From positions 1 to 61,723 of the forward strand of contig CAITHY010000068.1 of the NCBI GenBank assembly GCA_903892315.1: a DNA stretch of 61,723 bases, read 5' to 3'. The position numbers and the translations under genes were made by a program. How positions within the stretch are numbered: position 1 is the first letter of the stretch; each line of letters begins with the position of its first letter. The notes beneath the pieces were generated by a model. It was given only the letters and a program-made list of their open reading frames with translations, ran no database searches and was not told the origin of the DNA. Source of the stretch: an uncultured beta proteobacterium. Its GTDB lineage: Bacteria; Pseudomonadota; Gammaproteobacteria; Burkholderiales; Burkholderiaceae. Positions 42,164-50,359 of this stretch are shown here, piece by piece.

Positions 42164-42193
42164 CAATACTGAAATAATTCTAGTTCAGTATTG
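42164..42193. repeat. 10-bp inverted repeat upstream of GDCCVxC gene
   Basis: Arms CAATACTGAA / TTCAGTATTG with a 10-base centre. No T-run, so an operator is more likely than a terminator. It ends four bases before the GTG start. Confidence 0.5.
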
Positions 42194-42197
42194 CGAT

Positions 42198-42410
42198 GTG
42201 AATACATCCACTGCATTAATAGAATCGATCGTCACCTGCCCTCATTGCCAGGCTTCAGAGGCTATCAATATTGAGCATGGTTCATCTCAACACCTGTATC
42301 GTTGCCGCTCTTGTAGCGCTATCTTGAGGCCAAAATCCGGTGATTGCTGCATTTTGTGCAGCTTTGGTAACCGCGATTGTGCTAGCTCAGAGCAAAACTT
42401 AGCAGCCTAG
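42198..42410 (+). CDS. GDCCVxC-type zinc-ribbon small protein
   Basis: 70 residues. CPHC and CRSC pairs form a zinc ribbon; the middle carries GDCCILCSFG, which is the GDCCVxC motif of a small family, some members of which are selenoproteins. All positions here are cysteine. The family is often found near mercury, arsenic or other metal genes; function unknown. The start is GTG 42198 without a strong ribosome site. An inverted repeat lies directly in front and may be its control site. Confidence 0.7.
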   Translation: MNTSTALIESIVTCPHCQASEAINIEHGSSQHLYRCRSCSAILRPKSGDCCILCSFGNRDCASSEQNLAA

Positions 42411-42449
42411 ACAGGGCGAAACTATCCCAGCCACAAAGGCTTGCTGTTG

Positions 42450-42478
42450 ATTTCATCAGGATGTCATGGTTTTTACAT
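42450..42478 (+). promoter_or_regulatory. candidate Pho box of ppx (three units)
   Basis: ATTTCAT-N4-ATGTCAT-N4-TTTACAT, period 11; the central unit is good, the outer two degenerate. A -10 CATAAT (42487-42492) follows at 8 bp, the same spacing as at the plcP promoter. Confidence 0.6.
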
Positions 42479-42522
42479 AAAATAGACATAATTGAGACAG
42501 CATTCTATTTTTGGGGAATATT

Positions 42523-44085
42523 TTGGCCAGCAATACCGTGGATCCTTTAGTGCAATCGGCAGACCTTGTGGCTGCAGTCGACTTGGGGTCCAATAGTTTT
42601 CGCATGCTGGTAGCCCAAGCGGTAAATACTCCCTCTGGCACCCAGTTGCGCCCTATAGATACCTTGCGTGAGACGGTTCGCCTAGCTGCAGGACTTACTG
42701 AAAATAAATTACTTGGCAATGACGCTTATCAGAGAGGTTTGATTGCTATTCGACGTTTTGGTGAGCGCATTCGTGGGTTTGATCCTGCCAATGTTCGAGC
42801 AGTAGCAACTAATACTTTGCGCGTCGCCAAAAATTCTCAACAATTTATAGAAGACGCGCAAGTGGCTCTTGGGTTTCCGATTGAAGTCATTGCTGGAGTT
42901 GAAGAGGCGCGACTGATTTATATTGGAGCAGCGCATGAGGTTCAGGCGGTACAGGGCAATAGATTGGTCATTGATATTGGCGGCGGCTCTACAGAATTCA
43001 TTATTGGCAAAGGCTATGAGCCAAAGCTGATGGAAAGCCTCTATATTGGCTGCGTCTCACATAGCATGCGCTTTTTCCCCAAAGGGAACATTGATGCTCA
43101 CGCCTTCAAGGAGGCTGAGTTGGCGGCTCGCCGTGAAATACAAGTTATCTCGGGTGCTTATCTAAGAAGCGGCTGGAAGCAGGTGATTGGTTCTTCCGGT
43201 ACCGCTAGAGCTCTAGCGGATCTCATTGGGAATAATCACTTCAACGGGAGTAGTGATGGCTTAATGATGGGTCGCGTCAATAGCACAAGCGGAATTATTA
43301 CCCGCGAAGGTTTAAAGAATCTCAAGAAACACTTGTTGAAATATGAGCATGTCAATCAAGTGGAGTTAGAGGGCCTGAAGGATGATAGAAGATCCGTTTG
43401 GCCAGGTGGTTTGGCGATTATGTTGGCGGCATTTGATGAATTAGGTATCGAAGAAATGGAAGTGACGGATGCTGCATTGCGTAGCGGGGTCTTATATGAC
43501 CTCCTTGGCCGATCACAGCATCACGATATGCGCTATGTGACCGTAGAGCAATTTATGCAACGCTATACCGTCGATCGAGAGCAGGCTGACAGGGTTGGAA
43601 AATTGGCAGCTGATTTTTTACAGCAATTACCAAAACCAGAATCAGAGAGTAGGGCTGACAACGTCGCTTTATTACAGTGGGCAGCCAATCTACATGAAAT
43701 TGGTTTGTCAATCTCCCATAACGGCTATCACAAGCATTCCGCTTATATAGCTGGCAATGCGGACATGCCTGGTTTTTCCAAAAATGATCAAGCCAGACTT
43801 GCGGCATTGCTCATTGGGCATACTGGCAAATTAGGCAAGCTAGCGAATAACGCTAGTTTTCAAGACTGGCGCATGCTCTTTTGTTTGCGACTCGCTCAAG
43901 TGCTTTGTCGTGGCCGAAATGACACTAACTTTCCTAAGGTAAAGGTTTCTGAGCATGCCGGTTCATATTTAGTGAGTCTGCCTAAGGAGTGGGTTGAGAA
44001 GCACCCTTTGACTGAATTTAGCCTTCTGAAAGAGGCGGCAGAATGGGAAAGGGTTGGACGCTCTTACCAAGTGAGCTTTAAGTAG
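42523..44085 (+). CDS. ppx: exopolyphosphatase, Ppx/GppA family
   Basis: 520 residues from TTG 42523, preferred over a TTG at 42511 because GGGGAA ends five bases before it. The actin-like ATPase fold is clear: AAVDLGSNSFRMLVA (phosphate 1), IDIGGGSTEFIIG (phosphate 2) and IGSSGTARALADL. The C-terminal half (from about 320) is the HD-like domain of long Ppx enzymes, with NLHEIGLSISHNGYHKHSAY. It releases phosphate from polyphosphate ends; GppA activity on pppGpp cannot be excluded. A three-unit Pho-box-like repeat stands 45-75 bp upstream. Confidence 0.9.
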   Translation: MASNTVDPLVQSADLVAAVDLGSNSFRMLVAQAVNTPSGTQLRPIDTLRETVRLAAGLTENKLLGNDAYQRGLIAIRRFGERIRGFDPANVRAVATNTLRVAKNSQQFIEDAQVALGFPIEVIAGVEEARLIYIGAAHEVQAVQGNRLVIDIGGGSTEFIIGKGYEPKLMESLYIGCVSHSMRFFPKGNIDAHAFKEAELAARREIQVISGAYLRSGWKQVIGSSGTARALADLIGNNHFNGSSDGLMMGRVNSTSGIITREGLKNLKKHLLKYEHVNQVELEGLKDDRRSVWPGGLAIMLAAFDELGIEEMEVTDAALRSGVLYDLLGRSQHHDMRYVTVEQFMQRYTVDREQADRVGKLAADFLQQLPKPESESRADNVALLQWAANLHEIGLSISHNGYHKHSAYIAGNADMPGFSKNDQARLAALLIGHTGKLGKLANNASFQDWRMLFCLRLAQVLCRGRNDTNFPKVKVSEHAGSYLVSLPKEWVEKHPLTEFSLLKEAAEWERVGRSYQVSFK

Positions 44086-44104
44086 ATCGCTAAGTGAGGA
44101 TAAA

Positions 44105-44133
44105 AAAAGCCACTTCAATACGAAGTGGCTTTT
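44105..44133. terminator. bidirectional terminator between ppx and olsB
   Basis: Stem AAAAGCCACTTC / GAAGTGGCTTTT around a 5-base loop; serves both convergent transcripts. Confidence 0.88.
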
Positions 44134-44157
44134 TGCTTAAAAGCTAGTACCTGAAAC

Positions 44158-45081
44158 TTACAGACCTAGAAAATGCTTTGCATAGCGTGGGTTGATTTCT
44201 GATAGACGCAACATAGTCAATAAGTCGGCTGTATTGAAATCTGGATCCCAAGCTGGAGCGCTACAAATTTTTGCCCCAAGTTTTAGGTAACCCTTGATCA
44301 ACGGTGGGGGTTGTACATCTAGACCACCATTTAACTTGTCAAGGGGCAAAGGCAAGCGCGGGAAGGCATGGAATTCTGTTGGCGCCATTTGATCATTGCC
44401 TAAGGAGTTATATAAGCTCGCAGCAAAGTGGCCACCATCCGCCATTGGAATGCTTGCACAGCCCAACATGATTTCATAGCCATTCTTTTGCATGTACTGA
44501 GCTAAACCACTCCATAAGGCCATGATGACTGCGCCAGAGCGATAGTCTTGGTGAACACAAGATCTGCCCAACTCAACCAATTTAGGGCGGAGGTGATCAA
44601 TGCGAGATAGATCAAACTCAGAATCAGAATACAGGCGACCGATTTCTAGAGCTTTATGTGGAGGCAATACACGGTAGGTGCCAACCACCTTGAGGCTATC
44701 TTGATCGCGAATCAATAAATGGTCGCAGTAGGAGTCGAATTCATCAACATCTAAGCCTTCTGCGTTCTTAGGGAGATTCGCACCCATTTCTTCAGCGAAT
44801 ACTTTATAGCGCAATCTTTGCGCTTCTTTAATCTCGCCCGGTGTACTTGCCCAAACAACTTGAAATGCCGGTTTTTTGGGTTTATCAATCTGGATAGCTG
44901 GACTTGGATCTACTTCCTTTAATTCAGCTCTTGTCTTAGCAGTAAAAGGCTTTCCAAAGAGCTTTTTGGCTAATTTTTTAGAGAGCTTCTGCAATGCGCC
45001 TGGCTTTTTTCTTTTTAGCGCCTTCACTTTTCTAGGGGCAAAAATCTCAAATGAACCAATTGGGTTAGGGATATCAGACAT
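44158..45081 (-). CDS. olsB: GNAT acyltransferase, OlsB-like (lyso-ornithine lipid synthesis)
   Basis: 307 residues. A basic N-terminal extension (about 1-70, Lys-rich, no signal) precedes the acyl-ACP-dependent GNAT fold. OlsB-type blocks: RLRYKVFAEEMGA, DEFDSYCDHLLIRD, VGTYRVLPP, ELGRSCVHQDYRSG, LIKGYLKLGAKICSAPAWDPDFNTADL and NPRYAKHFL. OlsB attaches a 3-hydroxy fatty acid to the alpha-amino group of ornithine, the first step of the phosphorus-free ornithine lipids. It is the last gene of the Pho-box-preceded plcP operon, 21 bp after dgkA, and an OlsA-like acyltransferase lies divergent. The amino-acid acceptor cannot be read from sequence. Confidence 0.75.
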   Translation of the reverse strand: MSDIPNPIGSFEIFAPRKVKALKRKKPGALQKLSKKLAKKLFGKPFTAKTRAELKEVDPSPAIQIDKPKKPAFQVVWASTPGEIKEAQRLRYKVFAEEMGANLPKNAEGLDVDEFDSYCDHLLIRDQDSLKVVGTYRVLPPHKALEIGRLYSDSEFDLSRIDHLRPKLVELGRSCVHQDYRSGAVIMALWSGLAQYMQKNGYEIMLGCASIPMADGGHFAASLYNSLGNDQMAPTEFHAFPRLPLPLDKLNGGLDVQPPPLIKGYLKLGAKICSAPAWDPDFNTADLLTMLRLSEINPRYAKHFLGL

Positions 45082-45102
45082 GGCTGGCCTTTTGTAAGGT
45101 AA

Positions 45103-45507
45103 TTAAAGTTTCTGAAGCAGGGGGATGCAGACTGCAGCCCAGAGTAGAGCTGCCACAAATAGGGCAAGCATGACGGCAGCACTGCCAAAATCTTTTGCCC
45201 TTTTGGAAAGATCATGGTGTTCGAATGAAATACGATCAATCGCAGCTTCTACACTGGAGTTCAATAGTTCAATAACCAGCACCATCATCAAGGAAGAGAT
45301 CAATAATGATTTCTCCAATAGTGTGATCGGTAATACGAGGGCGGCTGGTGTTAGCAATGCAAATAAAGTGAGCTCTTGTCTAAAGGCGCTCTCTTCCATG
45401 AATGCATAAACCAAACCGCACCAAGAGTTCTTGGCTGCATGCCATGCTCTGGCAAGGCCTCGATTGCCCTTATGCGGGTTTTGATCTATGTGGTATGGAG
45501 AGTTCAA
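45103..45507 (-). CDS. dgkA: diacylglycerol kinase
   Basis: 134 residues. Three membrane helices with the DgkA signature ESAFRQELTLFALL, VIELLNSSVEAAIDR (catalytic Glu) and KRAKDFGSAAVML. DgkA phosphorylates diacylglycerol to phosphatidic acid. In this operon it follows the enzymes that release and use diacylglycerol, so it may recycle surplus. It has 11-bp and 21-bp gaps to its neighbours, which indicates a single transcript. Confidence 0.93.
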   Translation of the reverse strand: MNSPYHIDQNPHKGNRGLARAWHAAKNSWCGLVYAFMEESAFRQELTLFALLTPAALVLPITLLEKSLLISSLMMVLVIELLNSSVEAAIDRISFEHHDLSKRAKDFGSAAVMLALFVAALLWAAVCIPLLQKL

Positions 45508-45518
45508 AATATGTTTTC

Positions 45519-46547
45519 TTAGGCGAGTGCTGTGACGTGAACTTCTGTTGTTGGTACAGGCTTGAGATGATTGGCAAATTGCTCGGAAGCCGCTCTCCAG
45601 GAGAATTTCTCTGCATGTGCGCGTGCCACTTCACGGGGAATCTTGAGGGCCTGCATGCAAGCTTCACGAAGATCTTCATTCATGGCGCCTGAATTAGAAT
45701 TTCCTAGCACATCAATTGGGCCGGTCACTGGGTAAGCCGCTACTGGAGTACCGCATGCCATTGCCTCAAGTAATACCAGGCCAAATGTATCGGTCTTGCT
45801 AGGAAATACAAATACATCTGCCGCCGCGTAGACTTTTGCTAACTCATGCTGCTGTAGTACTCCCAGGTAGTTCACTTCTGGGTATTTTTCTTTTATTCCA
45901 GCCATCGCCGGACCGTCTCCTACCACCCACTTTGAACCTGGCAAATCGATTTCTAAAAATGCGTTGATGTTTTTCTCAACAGCCACTCGGCCTACATACA
46001 AAAAGATGGGATGGGCAGTATTTAAGGCCTTTGAATCCTGCATCTTGAAAATGTCTAGATCAACACCTCTTGACCACAGCACCACGTTATCTAGACCATA
46101 TGCCTCTAGATCATCCTTAACGACAATCGTGGGAGCCATAACAGCCATAGACGGTTTATGAAACCAGCGAATAAACGCATAGGTAATGGCTAGAGGAATG
46201 CCAGTACGTGCTTTGACATACTCGGGAAAACGGGTGTGATAGGCGGTAGAAAATGGCAGGCGATTTTTGACTGCATAGGCTCTGGCAGATAAACCCAATG
46301 GGCCTTCAGTTGCAATATGCATCGCATCCGGTGCGAATGCTTTAATGCGACGCGCGACTTCTTTGCCCGGAAATAGTGAGAGTGCAATATCAGGATAGGT
46401 TGGGCAAGGAATAGATTTAAACCCGCTAGGGGTAATCATCTCCACCTCATGTCCCATGGCAGTTAATTCCGCGCGGGTTTGTTTCAAGGTTCTGACAACG
46501 CCGTTAACTTGTGGATCCCATGCATCCGTAATAATCATAATTTTCAT
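45519..46547 (-). CDS. GT4 glycosyltransferase, diacylglycerol-glycolipid type
   Basis: 342 residues, two Rossmann domains of the GT-B fold. The N-terminus MIITDAWDPQVNGVVRTL, the TAYHTRFPEYVKAR block, and in the C-terminal half LYVGRVAVEKN, VGDGP and the E-x7-E region PSKTDTFGLVLLEAMACG are canonical. Relatives include glucuronosyl/glucosyl-diacylglycerol synthases such as Agt of marine bacteria, which use diacylglycerol from PlcP. The gene follows plcP by 11 bp, the same pair as in those bacteria, so a glycosyl-diacylglycerol synthase is the best guess; donor sugar unknown. Confidence 0.78.
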   Translation of the reverse strand: MKIMIITDAWDPQVNGVVRTLKQTRAELTAMGHEVEMITPSGFKSIPCPTYPDIALSLFPGKEVARRIKAFAPDAMHIATEGPLGLSARAYAVKNRLPFSTAYHTRFPEYVKARTGIPLAITYAFIRWFHKPSMAVMAPTIVVKDDLEAYGLDNVVLWSRGVDLDIFKMQDSKALNTAHPIFLYVGRVAVEKNINAFLEIDLPGSKWVVGDGPAMAGIKEKYPEVNYLGVLQQHELAKVYAAADVFVFPSKTDTFGLVLLEAMACGTPVAAYPVTGPIDVLGNSNSGAMNEDLREACMQALKIPREVARAHAEKFSWRAASEQFANHLKPVPTTEVHVTALA

Positions 46548-46558
46548 AACGCAGCCTC

Positions 46559-47353
46559 TTAGATGAGTGATTCGATAGCGGGTTGAAGGGTGACTTGAGG
46601 AGTTTCAGCTGGCTCACCCTTGATGTGCGTCCAGTAAATAATTTTGAGTTCGCCTGTTTGTGTTTCAACTAGGGCAGAAAGGCTTTCAACCCAATCACCA
46701 TCGTTGCAGTACAACAAGCCATCAATCTCACGAATTTCTGCTTTGTGAATGTGTCCACAAACAACCCCGTCACAACCTCTTAAGCGAGCCTCTCTGGCCA
46801 TAATGTGCTCAAAGTCGGCGATGTAGCTAACGGCATTCTTGACTTGGTGCTTCAGATATTGAGATAGCGACCAATACTGCAATCCCATCTTGGCCCTGAC
46901 CATATTGAAGTATCGATTCACGTAAAGAATGAATGAATACAGGTTGTCACCAACGTAAGCAAGCCACTTAGCGTATTGCATTACGCCATCAAACTGATCG
47001 CCATGCGTTACCCATAGCTTTCGGCCATCTACGGTCGTGTGAATGACTTCTTCAACTACCTTGACATCGCCAAATGAAAGTCCAAAGAACTGTCTGGCGC
47101 TTTCATCATGGTTTCCGGGGACGTAGATCACTTCACTCCCTTTGCGAGCTTTGCGCAAGAGTTTTTGCACAACGTCGTTATGTGTTTGAGGCCAGTAGAA
47201 GGACTTCTTCAGTCTCCAACCATCGATAATGTCACCAACAAGGTAGAATTTATCCGCTTCGTTGTGCTTTAGGAAATCGAGAAGGTAGTCTGCCTGACAC
47301 CCTGATGTTCCAAGGTGTACGTCTGAAATCCAGATGGCTTTGTAATGCATCAT
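46559..47353 (-). CDS. plcP: PlcP-like phospholipase C, metallophosphoesterase
   Basis: 264 residues. Calcineurin-like metal motifs: SDVHLGT (10-16), VGDIIDGW, PGNHDE, THGDQFD and CGHIHKAEI. The protein is of the COG2908 type often annotated as UDP-2,3-diacylglucosamine pyrophosphatase, but closer in pattern (SGCQADYLLDFL, NDVVQKLLRKARKG, YWSLSQYLKHQVKNAVSYI) to PlcP, the phospholipase C that turns phospholipids into diacylglycerol plus a phospho-alcohol under phosphate starvation. It starts an operon directly after a three-unit Pho box. LpxH-type activity is the alternative. Confidence 0.78.
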   Translation of the reverse strand: MMHYKAIWISDVHLGTSGCQADYLLDFLKHNEADKFYLVGDIIDGWRLKKSFYWPQTHNDVVQKLLRKARKGSEVIYVPGNHDESARQFFGLSFGDVKVVEEVIHTTVDGRKLWVTHGDQFDGVMQYAKWLAYVGDNLYSFILYVNRYFNMVRAKMGLQYWSLSQYLKHQVKNAVSYIADFEHIMAREARLRGCDGVVCGHIHKAEIREIDGLLYCNDGDWVESLSALVETQTGELKIIYWTHIKGEPAETPQVTLQPAIESLI

Positions 47354-47388
47354 GAAACAGTATTAAGCCTACTGAGTATGAAACCAGC

Positions 47389-47417
47389 GTGACAGTTCTA
47401 AGACAGTTTTATGACGC
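47389..47417 (-). promoter_or_regulatory. Pho box (three units) of the plcP operon
   Basis: Minus-strand reading: GCGTCAT-N4-CTGTCTT-N4-CTGTCAC, period 11, one of the best matches in the window. A -10 CATACT (47380-47375) follows after 8 bp, and the plcP start is 35 bp from the box. Confidence 0.82.
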
Positions 47418-47458
47418 TGCAATCCATTTTCTTAAATTGATTTATATTTCTATCTGAT

Positions 47459-48253
47459 ATGAGTCAGAATCAGCACTCCAAACAGCCCCTATTTCAATAT
47501 TGGGCCACAGCATGGCCGTGGATGTTGGTGTGGAGTCATGTGATTGCTGGATTGACTACTCTGTTTTTTCAGTTTCCATTTGCCACTCAGGAAGCTAAAA
47601 ATACCCATATTCAGAAATGGTCGATAAGACTGCTATCTATTTTTGGGATTGAATTAAGGCTCAAAAATCCAGAAATTCTTCCAGCTACTCCCTATCTGCT
47701 GGCATCAAACCATATTTCTTGGATGGATATTCATGCGATCAATGCTTTTAAGCCGATTCGATTTGTAGCAAAGTCTGATGTAGAGGGATGGCCCATATTT
47801 GGGTGGATGGCCAAACAATTAGGCACTGTTTTTATCAGGCGTGATAACGCTCGTCATGGAAAACATATTGCTGGCGAGGTGGCAAAGGTTCTGGATACGC
47901 AGTCGGTCTGCATTTTTCCAGAAGGTACTTCCACAATAGGTGAGGGTGTCCTACCATTTAAACCCAATTTATTTGAATCGGCTGTGATTGCTCGGGTGCC
48001 AGTCTATTCCTTGGTGATTAGCTATAGATCATCCCTATCCTACGAGAGAAGTGATGTGGCAGCCTTTATTGGGGATATGGGTTTGCTAGAGTCGATGGCT
48101 AAGATCTTGAAGGATCGCAACCTGATCGTGGAGCTAACCTTTTTGCCGCCCTCGGGAGCCAGTCCAGATGCATCGAGCGACCGGAAGTGGCTGGCATTAC
48201 ATAGCCAGGAGGCTATCGCCGCTTATATCAAGGGCAATCCTCGCATGATGTAA
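47459..48253 (+). CDS. 1-acyl-glycerophosphate/OlsA-type acyltransferase
   Basis: 264 residues with an N-terminal membrane helix (about 18-42). PlsC-family motifs: NHISWMD (the H-x4-D catalytic pair), FIRRDNARHG and FPEGTST. Members include PlsC and OlsA, which completes ornithine lipids by acylating the hydroxyl of the OlsB product. It is divergent from the plcP-agt-dgkA-olsB operon with a 105-bp shared region, which favours OlsA; however, the Pho box there points to plcP and no plus-strand box was seen. PlsC of another lipid pathway cannot be excluded. Confidence 0.75.
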   Translation: MSQNQHSKQPLFQYWATAWPWMLVWSHVIAGLTTLFFQFPFATQEAKNTHIQKWSIRLLSIFGIELRLKNPEILPATPYLLASNHISWMDIHAINAFKPIRFVAKSDVEGWPIFGWMAKQLGTVFIRRDNARHGKHIAGEVAKVLDTQSVCIFPEGTSTIGEGVLPFKPNLFESAVIARVPVYSLVISYRSSLSYERSDVAAFIGDMGLLESMAKILKDRNLIVELTFLPPSGASPDASSDRKWLALHSQEAIAAYIKGNPRMM

Positions 48254-48303
48254 TAAATGTGTCATCATTTCTAGCTATAAATCTAGTCTAGGAGCGTAAA
48301 CCA

Positions 48304-49209
48304 ATGACATCGAAGCATAACGAAATGGCCGAATGGTATCGCCGTGCCCAAGAAGAAATTCTTGATAGCATGGACGAAGAGCTTGAAATGGAGCTCGATG
48401 ACGATCGCTTATCGCACGATGGAAGTGAGAGCTCTGAAATTCCACGCAATGTCTACTTCCGCGAGCTTTTTAGGCTCCAAGGCGAGTTAGTTAAGTTACA
48501 AGATTGGGTGGTGGCCAACAAGCTTAAAGTAGCAGTTCTATTTGAAGGTCGTGACTCTGCAGGTAAGGGTGGTGCGATCAAGCGGATTACTCAACGACTT
48601 AATCCCCGCGTCTGTAAGGTAGTTGCTTTACCTGCTCCTAACGAGCGCGAGAAAACCCAGTGGTACTTTCAACGATATATTTCCCAGTTACCTGCAGGTG
48701 GTGAGATCGTTCTATTTGATCGCAGCTGGTATAACCGCGCTGGCGTTGAAAGGGTGATGGGCTTTTGTTCTGATGATGAGTACGAAGAATTTTTAAGAAC
48801 GGTTCCTGATCTTGAGCGCATGATGATCAGTTCAGGCATTATTTTGATTAAGTATTGGTTCTCTATTTCTGATGATGAGCAGTACAACCGCTTCATGATG
48901 CGTATTCACGACCCATTAAAGCAGTGGAAATTAAGTCCGATGGATTTAGAGGCAAGAAGGATGTGGGAGGCCTATACCAAGGCTAAAGAGACCATGCTTG
49001 AACGCACGCATATTCCTGAGGCGCCATGGTGGGTGGTTGCGGCCAATGATAAGAAAAAGGCTCGCCTAAACTGTATTACGCATTTGCTAAGTCAAATCCC
49101 TTATCAAGAGATAGATCATCCAGAGATTACTCTGCCTGAGCGTGTGCATAACCCAGATTATCTACGTGGGCCAGTGCCTCCTGAGATGTATGTGCCTGAG
49201 ATTTTCTAA
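48304..49209 (+). CDS. ppk2: polyphosphate kinase 2 (PPK2 family)
   Basis: 301 residues. An acidic N-terminal extension (about 1-58) precedes the single P-loop kinase domain: Walker A FEGRDSAGKGG, AITQRLNPR, QWYFQRYISQLPAGGEIVLFDRSWYNRAGVERVMGF (in parts) and a C-terminal VVAANDKKKARLN. One kinase domain, class I. PPK2 uses polyphosphate to make nucleoside triphosphates (often GTP) from diphosphates. It lies 50 bp after the acyltransferase and is convergent with a second ppk2 only 4 bp away. Confidence 0.93.
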   Translation: MTSKHNEMAEWYRRAQEEILDSMDEELEMELDDDRLSHDGSESSEIPRNVYFRELFRLQGELVKLQDWVVANKLKVAVLFEGRDSAGKGGAIKRITQRLNPRVCKVVALPAPNEREKTQWYFQRYISQLPAGGEIVLFDRSWYNRAGVERVMGFCSDDEYEEFLRTVPDLERMMISSGIILIKYWFSISDDEQYNRFMMRIHDPLKQWKLSPMDLEARRMWEAYTKAKETMLERTHIPEAPWWVVAANDKKKARLNCITHLLSQIPYQEIDHPEITLPERVHNPDYLRGPVPPEMYVPEIF

Positions 49210-49213
49210 GGCC

Positions 49214-49987
49214 TTATTTTTCTAGCTTAGATAGTTTGCCGTCCCATTTGAAGGTGATATCTGTATTAACCTTCAATAGGCTTTTATCTTTTCCTGGATA
49301 TGAAATTCTAGAAAGAAGATCTTGAATCATATTGATATGAGCAACTTTCTTATCATTTGCTTTCACGATGATCCAGGGCGCATCCTTAGAGCTGGTTTTT
49401 TCTAGCATGTCATTTCTGCACTTGCTATAGGCATTCCATTTCTTTTGCGCCTGCTGATCAATCGGGCTGATCTTCCATTGCTTGAGGGGGTCTTTAGCTC
49501 TATCTGCAAGACGGACGGCCTGTTCTTTTTTAGAGATATCTAAATAGTATTTGAGAATAGTGATACCTGAGCTTGTCAAGATGGATTCAAACTCATTTAC
49601 GGTTCCCATGAAGTTAGTGTATTGCGGTTGAGTGCAGAAATTCATCACTCTCTCAACGCCAGCACGGTTGTACCAGCTGCGATTGAATAGAACAAACTCA
49701 CCTTTCTTGGGGAGCTCGGCTACGTATCTTTGAAAATACCATTCTGCAGATTCACTATCAGATGGTTTTCCAAGGGCAACTACGCGAGTTTCTCTAGGAC
49801 TTAAGTGTTGAGTGATGACTTTAATAGTGCCATCCTTGCCTGCGGTATCGCGGCCTTCCAGAATGACTAATATCTGATCACCTTTGCTGATCAGGCTATT
49901 TTGTAGCTTTACTAACTCAATTTGCAATAAACGAAGTTGATCATCATAGCTAGATGGCTCTAGCTTAACTTTGCCTTTTTGGCTCAT
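49214..49987 (-). CDS. ppk2: polyphosphate kinase 2, second copy
   Basis: 257 residues without the acidic extension of its neighbour. Core motifs are present: LEGRDTAGKDG (Walker A), TQHLSPRETRVVALGKP, EWYFQRYVAELPKKGEFVLFNRSWYNRAG in parts and IVKANDKKVAHIN. Note GKDG versus GKGG in the first copy and FNRSWYN in place of FDRSWYN, the Asp of the lid motif being replaced by Asn. That change is at a conserved place and might alter specificity. It overlaps the lysine-rich gene at its start by 23 bp. Confidence 0.9.
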   Translation of the reverse strand: MSQKGKVKLEPSSYDDQLRLLQIELVKLQNSLISKGDQILVILEGRDTAGKDGTIKVITQHLSPRETRVVALGKPSDSESAEWYFQRYVAELPKKGEFVLFNRSWYNRAGVERVMNFCTQPQYTNFMGTVNEFESILTSSGITILKYYLDISKKEQAVRLADRAKDPLKQWKISPIDQQAQKKWNAYSKCRNDMLEKTSSKDAPWIIVKANDKKVAHINMIQDLLSRISYPGKDKSLLKVNTDITFKWDGKLSKLEK

Positions 49988-50261
49988 TAGCTTGCTTCGT
50001 TGGTATCCGCTGGTTTTGGGGAGGAGCCTTTTTAGTAGGCGCCTTTTTTGCGGGAGTCTTCTTAGCGGCCGCTTTCTTAGTTGGCACTTTCTTCGCGGGA
50101 GCTTTTTTTGCCGCTACCTTCTTAGCCGGAGTTTTTTTAGGGGCATCTTTTTTGTCTAACTTATCCAGCGCCTTTGCAAGTTTGTCGATGAGCTTTTCTC
50201 TATCGGACTCCAATTTGTCGAGCTTTTTTAATAACTGCTTCACTAATTTCTTTTGGCTCAT
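49965..50261 (-). CDS. lysine/alanine/proline-rich tail protein, histone H1-like
   Basis: 98 residues. The first ~38 form a charged helix or coiled coil (KKLVKQLLKKLDKLESDREK). From about 40 on it is a repetitive KK-xP-AKK tail (KTPAKK, KKAPAKK, KKVPTKK repeats), as in histone-H1-like nucleoid proteins or PhaM/AlgP-type tails. It precedes and overlaps a PPK2 gene, so a role in tethering polyphosphate or DNA is plausible inference. The ATG read at 50261 has a weak AGGA site. Confidence 0.7.
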   Translation of the reverse strand: MSQKKLVKQLLKKLDKLESDREKLIDKLAKALDKLDKKDAPKKTPAKKVAAKKAPAKKVPTKKAAAKKTPAKKAPTKKAPPQNQRIPTKQANEPKRQS

Positions 50262-50359
50262 GCTGATTCCTAGGTTTACTTTTTGATTCTGACGAATGAA
50301 CGGGCTTTTAATCGATCCTACGTTCTATTCTCAGGATTTTCAAGCATTTATGACAATAT

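Noticed and set aside
42164..42193. LexA box reading of the repeat CTGA...TCAG
   Set aside because: LexA sites need CTGT-N8-ACAG spacing; here N12 and A instead of T.
48255..48303. GTGTCAT near the first ppk2
   Set aside because: Only one unit, so no Pho box is called; the gene may be expressed with the upstream acyltransferase instead.
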